Below, in pieces: positions 15,782 through 24,495 of a stretch of 36,147 bases of DNA. Made by a program: the position numbers and the translations under genes. The notes under the pieces are model-generated. The model was given only the letters and a program-made list of their open reading frames with translations, ran no database searches and had not been told where the DNA came from. The stretch's first letter is position 1, and each line of letters opens with the position of its first letter. Origin of the DNA: Muribaculaceae bacterium (lineage in GTDB: Bacteria; Bacteroidota; Bacteroidia; Bacteroidales; Muribaculaceae); assembly GCA_023666885.1 (NCBI GenBank), contig JAMPBB010000013.1, forward strand, positions 1 to 36,147, in the 5' to 3' direction.

Positions 15782-16012
15782 ATGGATATTCAGAACATAC
15801 TGTCAGAGCTTACATCAAAGTATGGCGGCTCATTTGATGTCACTAAGGTTACGGAGCACCTAAAGGGTATAGATACGAGCAAATTCTCTGTTACAGAGAT
15901 TATAGAGAAGGTGAAAGGTGCCGGGCTGATAGGCGATCTTGATGGCGATGGCGTGAAAGAAAGCGCATTTGAGGAAATCAAGGGTAAGATAGGCAGCCTT
16001 TTTGGCAAGTAA
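15782..16012 (+). CDS. small acidic protein with a DxDxDG calcium-loop-like motif, function unknown
   Basis: This 76-aa protein begins MDIQNILSELTSKYGG. It has no signal peptide or membrane segment and looks mostly helical, with amphipathic repeats (TKVTEHLKGI, VTEIIEKVKG). Near the C-terminus GDLDGDGVKESAFEEI places Asp52, Asp54 and Asp56 in a DxDxDG pattern like EF-hand or dockerin calcium loops. The canonical glutamate at loop position 12 is replaced by Phe63, with Glu64-Glu65 beside it, so binding is uncertain. I recognise no named family. The start at 15782 is chosen because a promoter element covers the earlier in-frame ATG. The gene has its own promoter and terminator and lies between the GH84 and GH31 genes, pointing at the latter. 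Its ordinary composition and its own signals argue that it is a real gene. Confidence 0.8.
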   Translation: MDIQNILSELTSKYGGSFDVTKVTEHLKGIDTSKFSVTEIIEKVKGAGLIGDLDGDGVKESAFEEIKGKIGSLFGK

Positions 16013-16030
16013 GGCTTAAAACATAGATAT

Positions 16031-16068
16031 ACAATACAGGCCGACGCTTCTGCACCGGCCTGTATTGT
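16031..16068. terminator. bidirectional terminator between the small protein gene and GH31
   Basis: ACAATACAGGCCG and CGGCCTGTATTGT form a perfect 13-bp stem with a 12-nt loop. It starts 18 nt after one stop codon and 16 nt after the convergent one, so it can serve both genes. Neither side has a long U-tract. Confidence 0.85.
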
Positions 16069-16084
16069 ACTGTAGACGGTAGGG

Positions 16085-19000
16085 TTAGAATTTTATTACA
16101 TTGAGCTTCTTGTCCACTATCATGCCGTCAATGGATGCTTTGGGTGCAGCACCGCGCTTGCGGGCTTTGAATTTGACGGTAAACAACGGTACTTCATCAC
16201 CGCTTAGTGCCGGACGTTCGCCTATATTGACAAACGTGGGGTACAGGGCTTTCTGGCCTGAAGTGTGAAGACGGTCATATGTCAGGTTCTCCATAGTGGC
16301 TACGGCAGCAGGCTCTATGCCTACAAATTCCCATATCTGCTGATCGTACGGTATGGCGAGTGATATGGCGTTGACTTCCTTAAGCCCCTTGCCGGAAACG
16401 GTTATGGATAGCGTGTCGCCTTGAGCCACGCGGGCTGCTGACGGTATGTCCACCTTGATTTCACCTGCTAAAGGATCTGCATAGTCATCAGGCTCTACGC
16501 CGCCGTCCAGACGGATAGCTACATTCGATATGTCATAGGCATCAATAAGTCCGTTGCGGTTTATATCGCCATTACTGATATATCCTTCAAAGTCAGAGTC
16601 GCCAGAACGGAGTCCGGTGTAGTTGGTGTACGACGTCAGGTCATTGAAGTCGATCTTTCCGTCATTGTTGATATCTCCGGGCAGATAGCTCTCAGTGCCG
16701 GGCACACGGAATATGTACAGCTCACGTCCGGAACCGTAGTTGCCCACGCCCTTTGTTACGGTGAGCTTTACGAAGCGGGCTTGCGGGTGATCCTTGAATA
16801 CGAATTCTTTTGGCTCACCGGAGCGTTTCCATACAAATGAATCAACCGGCGTCCAGTGCTCTTTGTCAAGACTTACGGCCACTTCGCCACTCAGAATGGT
16901 GCCGTTGCCGCCATTCTGACGGGGAAGGTACAGCATCTTGTCAAGAGTATTTACGCTCTGCAGGTCAGCTACTATGTCAAACGGTATTGCGTTGGCTCCA
17001 TACAGGGTATGGAACATGTCGCCTGATTCGGCAAAGTCAAATAGCCGCCTTGCCTCAAATCCGGGCTGTATATCGGCAGAAACCTCGGCGCGTATGTCAT
17101 GTATGGCATGTTCAAGCGGGTTGCTCTTGGTGCGTCCGCTCACCTCGCTCCAATCCGAGGCTCCGTCAGCATTCACGGCACGAATTCGGAATGTGTAGGG
17201 AGTATCCGGAGTAAGGTTGCTGAACAGAAGCCTGTCAGCCTGAATATTGGTATAAGGCATACCCATGAATTCTATCTCATAGAAGTCAGCATTGGGCACG
17301 GGAGTCCATGAAGGAGTAAGGGCATATGGCTCTACCTCGGCATCGGCTATCTGTGCTGCCGGTGCAGTGAGCTGTCCGTGCAGTGTGGCTTGCTCACCTG
17401 CGGGGTTAAACTCAAATCCCTTGACTGTAACGCTTACGCCCCGGTCATTCACATTGACGGGTGCCAGTTTTACCAGCAGCTGCGGATTCTTTGTGATGCT
17501 GACGGATGCAAATTCCGACCCCGGAGTGGAAAAACGGTTAAGCTCAGGGGCGGCATCATAGAAATACATGTCAGTACCCTCTCGGTATTGAGCGAGTGAC
17601 TCGGCTCGTGTAAGCTTGACATTGCGTCCGCCTATCTTGGCTGTCACTGACTTTGGCTGAGCAGTTACGTTGATTACAAGCTCCGTGGCCTTTACAGGCT
17701 CGTAGCCGTCATAAGACCCTTGTGAGGGCGCTATGTTCACCGTCAATTCGCCTTTATGGGCATCGGCATCGGATGTGACGAGGGTGGTTACTTGCGCATC
17801 GCCATTGAGATATTGCTCAGTGGTGCCATCGTCATCATATTGGAGCATGGAGCTGCGCCCTGCGGGATAAAGCTCGTAGATGCGCAGATGCTGATCTATT
17901 TCAGATGGATTGTTGTTAGGGTTGACCATAGGTATTATGGCTCCGGCCTTTACGAAAACCGGAAGCTTCCATACCGGTGCCTGATAACTGTTAAGCACTA
18001 CTCCGCCATCGTATCGGCGTCCGGAGAAATAGTCGTACCACACACCTTCGGGCAGGTATATGCCGTTGCGTATGTCGTTGCCTAAGCTGTTGGAAGCTGT
18101 GGCCTGATATATCGGTGCTACAAGGAAGTCAGGACCGTACATGTACTGATACCGTGTGGCTATGCTGTGGGTATAGTCCGATGGGTATTCAAGGAACATG
18201 GCACGGATAAGGGGGAGGCTGTCCACGGCCTGACGTGCATATGTATAGGTGTACGGGAGCAGTTGCGACTTGAGCTTTAGGTACATGCGGTTAATAGATG
18301 TGGCAGGCTCGCCGAGAGCATGAGGATACTTCGGGTTGGCTCCCCATCCGTCCATGTTGAGCTGCATAGGGGTGAAGGTCTTCCACTGGAAGTCGCGGGT
18401 ATTGACTATCGGGTTCTTGCCGCCGAATATGCCGTCCATGTCTGATGAGATATTGGGCTGCCCTGAAAGTCCTGAGCCTATATATGTGGGTATGTGGAAG
18501 CGTATGTATTCCCACTCGCCGCCGGTCTGGTCACCGCTCCATACGCCTGCATAGCGCTGTGTGCCGGCCCATCCGTCAAGTGATATTATGAAGGGGCGTG
18601 CATCGTTGCCGTAATAAGGCATTATCTCACCGACATCGGCCACACCATTAAGCCCGAATGAATATCCGGCACCTACCCAGGCCACGTCAGTCTTCAGTAC
18701 TCGTACCCCGGCATCGCGCACTTCTTTTACGATGTCACGTTGTAGCAGGGCGCTGACTTCGGGCTTTGGATGAAGATTGCTCTGAGTCCAGAGGCCTATC
18801 TCCACGCCATGTTCACGGGCATAATCACCAAATTCCTTAAGGTTATGAATGTTGCCGTCAAGCGTTTCGGTCTGTCCATAACCGGCTCCGTAGCCGTCAT
18901 TGGGCAGCAGCCAGCCTAATGGCATATCGTGTGATGCATAGCGGTCTATTACGGCGCGGGCCGAGAATTGGTAGTTGTTATTCTCGCCGTTGAGGCTTTC

Positions 19001-19957
19001 TTTTATGCCTCCGTTGTCACGCTGACTCTCCTTATAGCGTTTGCCGTCCTCAAAAAGGATGCCTTTTTCATCCTCTTTCCAGTAGTCGCGGTTGTAGGCG
19101 TTTAGGTGGCCTTGGTAGAAGCCAAATTTCGGCAGGAGTACCGGACTGCCTGTAAGCTGATAGAAATCAGAGAGCAACGATGCCGGAGTGGAATCCACCA
19201 TCATGAACACGTCCAGATAATCCGTATCATGGCTTAGGTTTACGCGTCCGGGTTCGGTAGCGCCGAAGTCATACTTGCCCTTGCCGAATGTATGGAACAT
19301 GAGTCCGTATCCGTCAGTTGACCAATAGAATGGTGTAGGCGATGCCACGCCTCCGTCAGTCCAGCTGTTCTGATTGACTATTTCTATGGATTTGCCTTTA
19401 TGGGAGAAGCGGCCATTCTGCACGCCACCTCCATAGAAGTATTCACCGGGACGCTCTGTCAGTGACATGTGGGTGCGTCCTTTGTCAAACTTGACAGGTG
19501 CACTTTCCTCCGCTACGGTCTTGCCTGTGACAAGATCCTTTACCGAAAGGAGTCCTGTGGCCTTTTTCCACTGCATCTGTACGGCGGGAGTGCTGACGGT
19601 TATGATGCCGTCAGCATCCGTCACGGTTATAGGGCCTACCGGACGGCGTGGATTGCCTACAAGTATATCGGCCGGCGGTGTTGCCACCGGATTGCGTACT
19701 ATGCCGCCATTGTCATCGCGGAACATGCGGAATATACGGTCACCATAGAAGTCTACGGTCATACGGCGGCCGCCATCCATGGTGAGCTCCACGGTGGTGG
19801 GGTTGAGTTTGTAGGCTCCGGTTATGGCATCAGATGCCGGACGGGTCAGTTCCGTATCGGGGGTATTGGGCCTAAGTGGTATGCCTGTCACATAGGCGGG
19901 CCATAGTGTTGCGGCTGCAACAACGGCTCCGACAGGATAGAATAATGCTTTATTCAT
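16085..19957 (-). CDS. secreted GH31 alpha-glycosidase with dockerin-like and cohesin-like modules
   Basis: This 1290-aa exported enzyme is a family 31 glycosidase, probably an alpha-glucosidase or alpha-xylosidase; specificity is unresolved. After an N-terminal hydrophobic segment come the GH31 N-terminal domain and barrel. The nucleophile is Asp424 (VLKTDVAW) and the acid/base is Asp476 (WSGDQTGGEW). A DUF5110-like region follows near 700-790, then a fibronectin-III domain near 875-950 and a discoidin/CBM32-like domain near 960-1085. Residues 1094-1152 hold two dockerin-type calcium loops (DINNDGKIDFND and DINRNGLIDAYD). The last 125 residues read as a cohesin-like beta sandwich (GDTLSITVSGKGLKEVNAIS through PLFTVKFKA). 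The start lies 22 nt after the dgt stop with no terminator between, so co-transcription with dgt is likely. The domain calls beyond the barrel are by pattern. Confidence 0.9.
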   Translation of the reverse strand: MNKALFYPVGAVVAAATLWPAYVTGIPLRPNTPDTELTRPASDAITGAYKLNPTTVELTMDGGRRMTVDFYGDRIFRMFRDDNGGIVRNPVATPPADILVGNPRRPVGPITVTDADGIITVSTPAVQMQWKKATGLLSVKDLVTGKTVAEESAPVKFDKGRTHMSLTERPGEYFYGGGVQNGRFSHKGKSIEIVNQNSWTDGGVASPTPFYWSTDGYGLMFHTFGKGKYDFGATEPGRVNLSHDTDYLDVFMMVDSTPASLLSDFYQLTGSPVLLPKFGFYQGHLNAYNRDYWKEDEKGILFEDGKRYKESQRDNGGIKESLNGENNNYQFSARAVIDRYASHDMPLGWLLPNDGYGAGYGQTETLDGNIHNLKEFGDYAREHGVEIGLWTQSNLHPKPEVSALLQRDIVKEVRDAGVRVLKTDVAWVGAGYSFGLNGVADVGEIMPYYGNDARPFIISLDGWAGTQRYAGVWSGDQTGGEWEYIRFHIPTYIGSGLSGQPNISSDMDGIFGGKNPIVNTRDFQWKTFTPMQLNMDGWGANPKYPHALGEPATSINRMYLKLKSQLLPYTYTYARQAVDSLPLIRAMFLEYPSDYTHSIATRYQYMYGPDFLVAPIYQATASNSLGNDIRNGIYLPEGVWYDYFSGRRYDGGVVLNSYQAPVWKLPVFVKAGAIIPMVNPNNNPSEIDQHLRIYELYPAGRSSMLQYDDDGTTEQYLNGDAQVTTLVTSDADAHKGELTVNIAPSQGSYDGYEPVKATELVINVTAQPKSVTAKIGGRNVKLTRAESLAQYREGTDMYFYDAAPELNRFSTPGSEFASVSITKNPQLLVKLAPVNVNDRGVSVTVKGFEFNPAGEQATLHGQLTAPAAQIADAEVEPYALTPSWTPVPNADFYEIEFMGMPYTNIQADRLLFSNLTPDTPYTFRIRAVNADGASDWSEVSGRTKSNPLEHAIHDIRAEVSADIQPGFEARRLFDFAESGDMFHTLYGANAIPFDIVADLQSVNTLDKMLYLPRQNGGNGTILSGEVAVSLDKEHWTPVDSFVWKRSGEPKEFVFKDHPQARFVKLTVTKGVGNYGSGRELYIFRVPGTESYLPGDINNDGKIDFNDLTSYTNYTGLRSGDSDFEGYISNGDINRNGLIDAYDISNVAIRLDGGVEPDDYADPLAGEIKVDIPSAARVAQGDTLSITVSGKGLKEVNAISLAIPYDQQIWEFVGIEPAAVATMENLTYDRLHTSGQKALYPTFVNIGERPALSGDEVPLFTVKFKARKRGAAPKASIDGMIVDKKLNVIKF

Positions 19958-19979
19958 GATATAGATATGTTAAGTGTCA

Positions 19980-21329
19980 TCAGTTGTTTATCTTCAGACT
20001 CATACCGTTGAGCTTGCGGTACATGTCAAGTGCGTAGACGTCAGTCATGCCCGACACGTGATCAATCACGGCCTGTATCTTGCCGTACAGAGTAGTGGCG
20101 CGGACATCGTATTGCCGGGGCACTTTTGAAAGCAACAGGCGTGAATAGTTCATGTCGGGGTACAGGGCAGCATGTATAAGCTTGTCCATAAGGAATGTTA
20201 TTATGCTTGTACCGGCCAGTTCTATGTCCACTACATCGCTTGCGCAGTATATCCGGCTCCATGAAAGGTCATTGCACCGGGCATAACCCTCACGCTCACG
20301 CTCCGGGATATGATCAATTAGGGTACCCTTGAAAGTGCCGGCAAGTATGTCCTGCTCGTTATCGGCAAACGCACCGGAGCATGCTGCCACAAGTGTGCCT
20401 ATCACGCTTGAGCGCAGGTAGCCTATGCGTTCGTTGGGGTCATCTACACGTGTCATGACGTTCTGCATATGCCTGCGCCGTTCGGGGTCGAAATACCCGA
20501 GGAACAGGTCTATGACTTCATCGGTGGGAAGCAGTCCAAGCTTATGGGCATCCTCTATGTCCATTACCTCATAGCATATGTCATCGGCCGCTTCCACAAG
20601 GTATACGAGCGGGTGGCGGCAATAGGACATCTGTCCCTCCGGGGTGTGGCGCGGCAGCATCCCTAACTCAGTGGCAACCTTTACAAAGGCATCTTTCTCT
20701 GAGGCAAAGAAACCGAATTTATGCTTGGTATTGGCCAAGGTGGATTCGTAGGGATACTTCACTATTGAAGCAAGGGTGCTGTAGGTCATGGCAAACCCAC
20801 CGGGACGCCGACCGTTGAAGCGGTGTGTGAGGAGGCGGAATGTATTGGCGTTGCCTTCAAAGTGTGTGAAGTCAGCCCACTGTTCAGGCGTAAGCTCGCT
20901 TTTGAGTGAGGCTCCGGCACCTTCGCTGAAAAAAGCCGATATGGCTTTCTCGCCTGAATGTCCGAATGGCGGATTGCCAAGATCATGTGACAGACAGGCC
21001 GCAGCTACAATCTCTCCTATGGAGTCAAGCTTGTCCACCCACGGACAGCGGGCATGTCGCTTTTTAAGCACTAAGGCCACCTCGGCAGCCAGAGATCGGC
21101 CTACACAGGCCACTTCCATGCTGTGGGTAAGGCGGTTGTGTACGAATATGCTTCCCGGTAGCGGAAATACCTGAGTCTTGTTCTGCAAGCGGCGGAACGG
21201 CGAGGAAAAAACCAACCGGTCATAATCGCGCAGAAATTCGCTGCGGTAGCCGCGTTTATTGTCCTGAAAGTCCTCAAGGCCGAAGCGGGTGTCGCATATC
21301 AGTTTGTCCCAATTCATTAACTGTGTCAT
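19980..21329 (-). CDS. dgt: deoxyguanosinetriphosphate triphosphohydrolase (dGTPase, HD superfamily)
   Basis: dGTPases split dGTP into deoxyguanosine and tripolyphosphate and influence dNTP pools; some restrict phage. From the start used here the protein has 449 residues. The HD-domain metal ligands are visible: His69 in NRLTHS, His115-Asp116 in CLSHDLGNPPFGH with His124, and a later Asp in VEAADDICYEV. The open frame runs upstream to 21413, but that part contains the terminator of the preceding gene and a promoter, so it is not coding. ATG 21329 lies only a few bases below the expected transcription start; the in-frame ATG at 21317 (MNWDKL) is an equally likely start and would give a normal short leader. 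The GH31 gene follows closely. Confidence 0.93.
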   Translation of the reverse strand: MTQLMNWDKLICDTRFGLEDFQDNKRGYRSEFLRDYDRLVFSSPFRRLQNKTQVFPLPGSIFVHNRLTHSMEVACVGRSLAAEVALVLKKRHARCPWVDKLDSIGEIVAAACLSHDLGNPPFGHSGEKAISAFFSEGAGASLKSELTPEQWADFTHFEGNANTFRLLTHRFNGRRPGGFAMTYSTLASIVKYPYESTLANTKHKFGFFASEKDAFVKVATELGMLPRHTPEGQMSYCRHPLVYLVEAADDICYEVMDIEDAHKLGLLPTDEVIDLFLGYFDPERRRHMQNVMTRVDDPNERIGYLRSSVIGTLVAACSGAFADNEQDILAGTFKGTLIDHIPEREREGYARCNDLSWSRIYCASDVVDIELAGTSIITFLMDKLIHAALYPDMNYSRLLLSKVPRQYDVRATTLYGKIQAVIDHVSGMTDVYALDMYRKLNGMSLKINN

Positions 21330-21336
21330 GACGATA

Positions 21337-21369
21337 CAAAAATACGGAATATCCCTGTAATGTACCAAG
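21337..21369 (-). promoter_or_regulatory. dgt promoter
   Basis: On the minus strand CTTG (21369-21366) is followed after 21 nt by TATTTTTG (21344-21337), matching the Bacteroidetes -33/-7 pattern. The transcript should start about 5-8 nt further, at or next to the first dgt ATG, which implies a leaderless or very short leader unless the ATG at 21317 is used. Confidence 0.65.
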
Positions 21370-21377
21370 TATATGCA

Positions 21378-21410
21378 TAAAAAATACGTCCGGGCTTCAC
21401 AGCTCAGACG
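21378..21410 (-). terminator. terminator after the outer-membrane barrel gene
   Basis: CGTC-c-GGGCT, a TCAC loop and AGCTC-a-GACG (21387-21410) form an interrupted 9-bp stem. On the minus strand it is followed by TATTTTTTATG, a clear U-tract. It lies 62 nt past the stop of the barrel gene and just upstream of the dgt promoter. Confidence 0.75.
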
Positions 21411-21471
21411 CATCCTATTATCACTCTTTAACCTGTCATATTATAGTGTGTGTTGCTTTTGTTGTGTCATG

Positions 21472-24357
21472 TCAGTGACGTCCACCCGGGCCTCCACCTG
21501 GACCGCCTGGGCCTCCGGGGCCACCAAATCCACCGCGTCCGCCTCCACGTGATGCGGGTTCATTGCCTTTGCCGAATGTGTTGAAGCGGTAGCTTACGGT
21601 AAACATTACGTAGCGGGGCAGATTGTTGTAAAGCGTGTCATCAATGTAGTTACCGCTGAGCGTACGGCTTATCTGCGATGCCTGTTGCAGCAGATCGTAT
21701 GCCTTGACCGATACGGTGAGAGAGCGGTCGCGCAGGAATTCATATGAGAGTGCAGCATTCCACATCCATTCATTGCGGTCATTGCCGTTGCCGTAACCTT
21801 GAGTGCCGGTATAGGAGAGGTCAGTGTTAAGTATGAGTCCTATGGGTGTACGGTAGTATGCTGAGAACGTACCGCCGTAGTTATGTATGGGCTTTGTTTC
21901 ACGGCCTGAGGTCTGGAGGGAGTTGTGGGTGGTCTGTATGCCATAGCGCGGACGCAGCTCAAATTCCAGATTCTCGGGACGGAATGCTATTGACGGTGAG
22001 AAGTTGAAGTTGAACGAAGTGCTTATGTTTCGGTTGCCGTCATTGAAACCTACGTTGCGGTTATACATAATGAAGGTATTTCCGCTTATCATCCACGACT
22101 TGTTGCGTAGGGGCTGTGAGTACATGCCCATCAGTCGGCCGCTCCATATGCCGTTGACGTTTTCATAGGTGGTGATGCGCCCGGCAGTTTCAGGATTGGA
22201 GGTGATTTTTGACACGATGGAGTTCTGTGTCATCTGAATGTCGCCCATCACCATTATGGAGCGCTGGTGCTCAAGGTTGAAGTCCTGGAAGCGCACGTTG
22301 AGTGAATGCGTGAATGTTGGGTTCAGCTCCGGGTTACCCTGAATTATGTTCATGGGGTCCGACATGTCAGCTACGGGCTGCAGTTGGGTCATAGAGGGCT
22401 GGGATGAGCGGCCGCGGTAGTTCATCATAAGCGAGCGCTGCTTGCCCATCTTGTAGCGGTAGCGCAGGAATGGGGCATAGTTCCAAACCCAGCGTTCGGC
22501 AATATTTCTGTCAGCGTTGATCAGATCCTCGCTCTTTGACATTGTGGGTACAAAGGACATGCCCACGTCAAGGTTATGCGTCTTAGATACGTGCTTGTAG
22601 CCTACACGAATGTCCTGATTGAAGTAATCGTTGCGGTAACGGTTGCTCAGCTCGTCATTGAATATGAGCGGCGACAGATAGTCTACTTCGGGCATTGTGC
22701 CAGCGGGCGCATCTGCACCGGGATATATTATTGGACGGTCATAAATAAGGTTGTCTGCATTGTTCCAGCGGTAGTTCACGCTGTATGAGAATGTCAGGAA
22801 GTTACCTTTGGCAGCATTGCCCAGAGGCTCGGTCCATGACAGGCGTGCCTGAGCCTGATCGCTCCAGGTGTGATTCTCCGAGTACTGGTCGTAGAGGTCA
22901 ATGGAGTCATTGAGCAGGAAGAACCGGTTGAACGAGTAGCTGTTTTCATGCTCGCGTACATTGGAGTGCCTATAGTTCAGCATCACCGAGAATGAGCGGC
23001 CACGGCGGCTGCGGAACGAATGGTTATATATAAGGCGTGCTCCGAATTCCACCGACTTGCCGTCAGAGCTCTGGTCGTTGAAGCTGCGTGATATGTTGGA
23101 CATGTCATTAGCCAGATTCAGAGTGGAGTCAATGCTGGTGGAGCGGTTGTAGTTCCATGAAAAATTAGGCTGGAAGTCAAGAGTGTTGAACGAGTCAGGT
23201 TTCCACTCCACGCGGAAGTCGGCGCGTACATTGTGACCCTTGTCACGGGCGGCTTTGCCTATCTGCTGGAATGCGGGCGACATGTTTATGTTCTCGCGGT
23301 CAGTCTTCTGACGGGTGTCGCGGTCACTGTGTGAGTACATTATGTCACCTCCCACACGCAGTATCTCGCCTTTGCCTACGTTGAAGTTCAAGCCTACGGC
23401 CTGCGATGTGTTTATGCCTCGGCTGCCACCGAATCGGCGGAACCGGCCGCCATTGCTGTCAGTAAAACCAAGCTCGTTGATGTTATTGAAGTTGCCCAAC
23501 AGCGTAACCTGATTGCCGTTCCAAAAACGGTTTACGTTGAATGAGCCTTTGTAGCGCTGGTCAGTGCCGTATCCGCCTTCCACGGTTCCGAAATAGCCGT
23601 TTTTCATACCCGGCTTTACGGTAAGGTTTATCACGGTTTCATCTTCACCGTCGTCCACGCCGGTAAGTCGGGCCAAGTCGCTCTTGCGGTCCACTACCTG
23701 AAGCTTGTCTACCATATCCACCGGCAGGTTCTTTGAGGCCACTTTCGGGTCATCGCTGAAAAATTCCTTTCCGTCAACCAGTATCTTGGTCACTTCCTTG
23801 CCGTTGGCCGTGATTTTGCCTTCGGAGTCCACCTCTACGCCCGGCAGGCGCTTCAGCAGATCCTCGACCACTGCGTTAGGCTGGGTCTTATATGATGCGG
23901 CGTTGAATTCCACCGTGTCCTCCATAACCTTGATGGGGGTGCGCACACCGCGTACCACTACTTCTTTAAGCTCTATGGAAGAGTCGGAAAGCGTAATCTT
24001 AGGTACATTTACGGTGGCGGATCCGACGGTGATGTTTGCAAATCCGTTCTTATAACCTATATATGAAGCCTCGACAATATATTTGCCGTTCTTTATGCCT
24101 GATATATGATATACGCCTTGATTGTTGGTCTTCACCCCTTTCACAAAGGATGAGTCCTGAGCAGAGAGCAGCCGTAAGGTGGCTTGAGGAAGCGGCTCGC
24201 CTTCGGCATCGGCTACTGAGCCCCTTATGTCACCGGCCCAAGCAGCCATAGCCGAACCGGCTGCTGTGAAGAGGCCTATTGCCAGTGCTCTCATGGATGT
24301 AAGGAAGTGCATTGGTCTTAATCTTTTTGTTACTCTTGGAAATTGTTTACGATACAT
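21472..24357 (-). CDS. outer-membrane beta-barrel protein, TonB-dependent-receptor-like
   Basis: This 961-aa protein has a signal peptide, with possible starts at 24357 and 24312 (MHFLTSMRALAIGLF). A carboxypeptidase-regulatory-like domain follows at about 45-130 (DIRGSVADAEGEPLPQATLR). A plug-like domain contains VVEDLLKRLPGVEVDSEGKI and ILVDGKEFFSDDPKVASKNL. The rest is a long barrel rich in aromatic alternating strands, as in the Bacteroidetes outer-membrane-barrel family related to TonB receptors. No SusD gene is adjacent, so it is not a SusC of a polysaccharide locus; the ligand is unknown. After the apparent last strand (VMFTVSYRFNTFGK) it carries an unusual Gly/Pro/Arg-rich tail at about 938-961. 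It is monocistronic with its own terminator. I saw no clear promoter in the 140 nt upstream. Confidence 0.88.
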   Translation of the reverse strand: MYRKQFPRVTKRLRPMHFLTSMRALAIGLFTAAGSAMAAWAGDIRGSVADAEGEPLPQATLRLLSAQDSSFVKGVKTNNQGVYHISGIKNGKYIVEASYIGYKNGFANITVGSATVNVPKITLSDSSIELKEVVVRGVRTPIKVMEDTVEFNAASYKTQPNAVVEDLLKRLPGVEVDSEGKITANGKEVTKILVDGKEFFSDDPKVASKNLPVDMVDKLQVVDRKSDLARLTGVDDGEDETVINLTVKPGMKNGYFGTVEGGYGTDQRYKGSFNVNRFWNGNQVTLLGNFNNINELGFTDSNGGRFRRFGGSRGINTSQAVGLNFNVGKGEILRVGGDIMYSHSDRDTRQKTDRENINMSPAFQQIGKAARDKGHNVRADFRVEWKPDSFNTLDFQPNFSWNYNRSTSIDSTLNLANDMSNISRSFNDQSSDGKSVEFGARLIYNHSFRSRRGRSFSVMLNYRHSNVREHENSYSFNRFFLLNDSIDLYDQYSENHTWSDQAQARLSWTEPLGNAAKGNFLTFSYSVNYRWNNADNLIYDRPIIYPGADAPAGTMPEVDYLSPLIFNDELSNRYRNDYFNQDIRVGYKHVSKTHNLDVGMSFVPTMSKSEDLINADRNIAERWVWNYAPFLRYRYKMGKQRSLMMNYRGRSSQPSMTQLQPVADMSDPMNIIQGNPELNPTFTHSLNVRFQDFNLEHQRSIMVMGDIQMTQNSIVSKITSNPETAGRITTYENVNGIWSGRLMGMYSQPLRNKSWMISGNTFIMYNRNVGFNDGNRNISTSFNFNFSPSIAFRPENLEFELRPRYGIQTTHNSLQTSGRETKPIHNYGGTFSAYYRTPIGLILNTDLSYTGTQGYGNGNDRNEWMWNAALSYEFLRDRSLTVSVKAYDLLQQASQISRTLSGNYIDDTLYNNLPRYVMFTVSYRFNTFGKGNEPASRGGGRGGFGGPGGPGGPGGGPGGRH

Positions 24358-24495
24358 GTGACCATGTATACATCAAAAAGTTTAAATGAAGATGAATAAA
24401 TTTTGTGTTAATAGATGTTATAGCTGTTAACTCTTTGTTATATGGAACTTTTGTCCTCAATTAATTGTCTTAATTATAGACTAAAATTCCGGACT

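Noticed and set aside
21330-21413. 28-residue N-terminal extension of dGTPase
   Set aside because: It overlaps the terminator of the barrel gene and the dgt promoter, and is rich in Cys/Tyr/Ile unlike the family.
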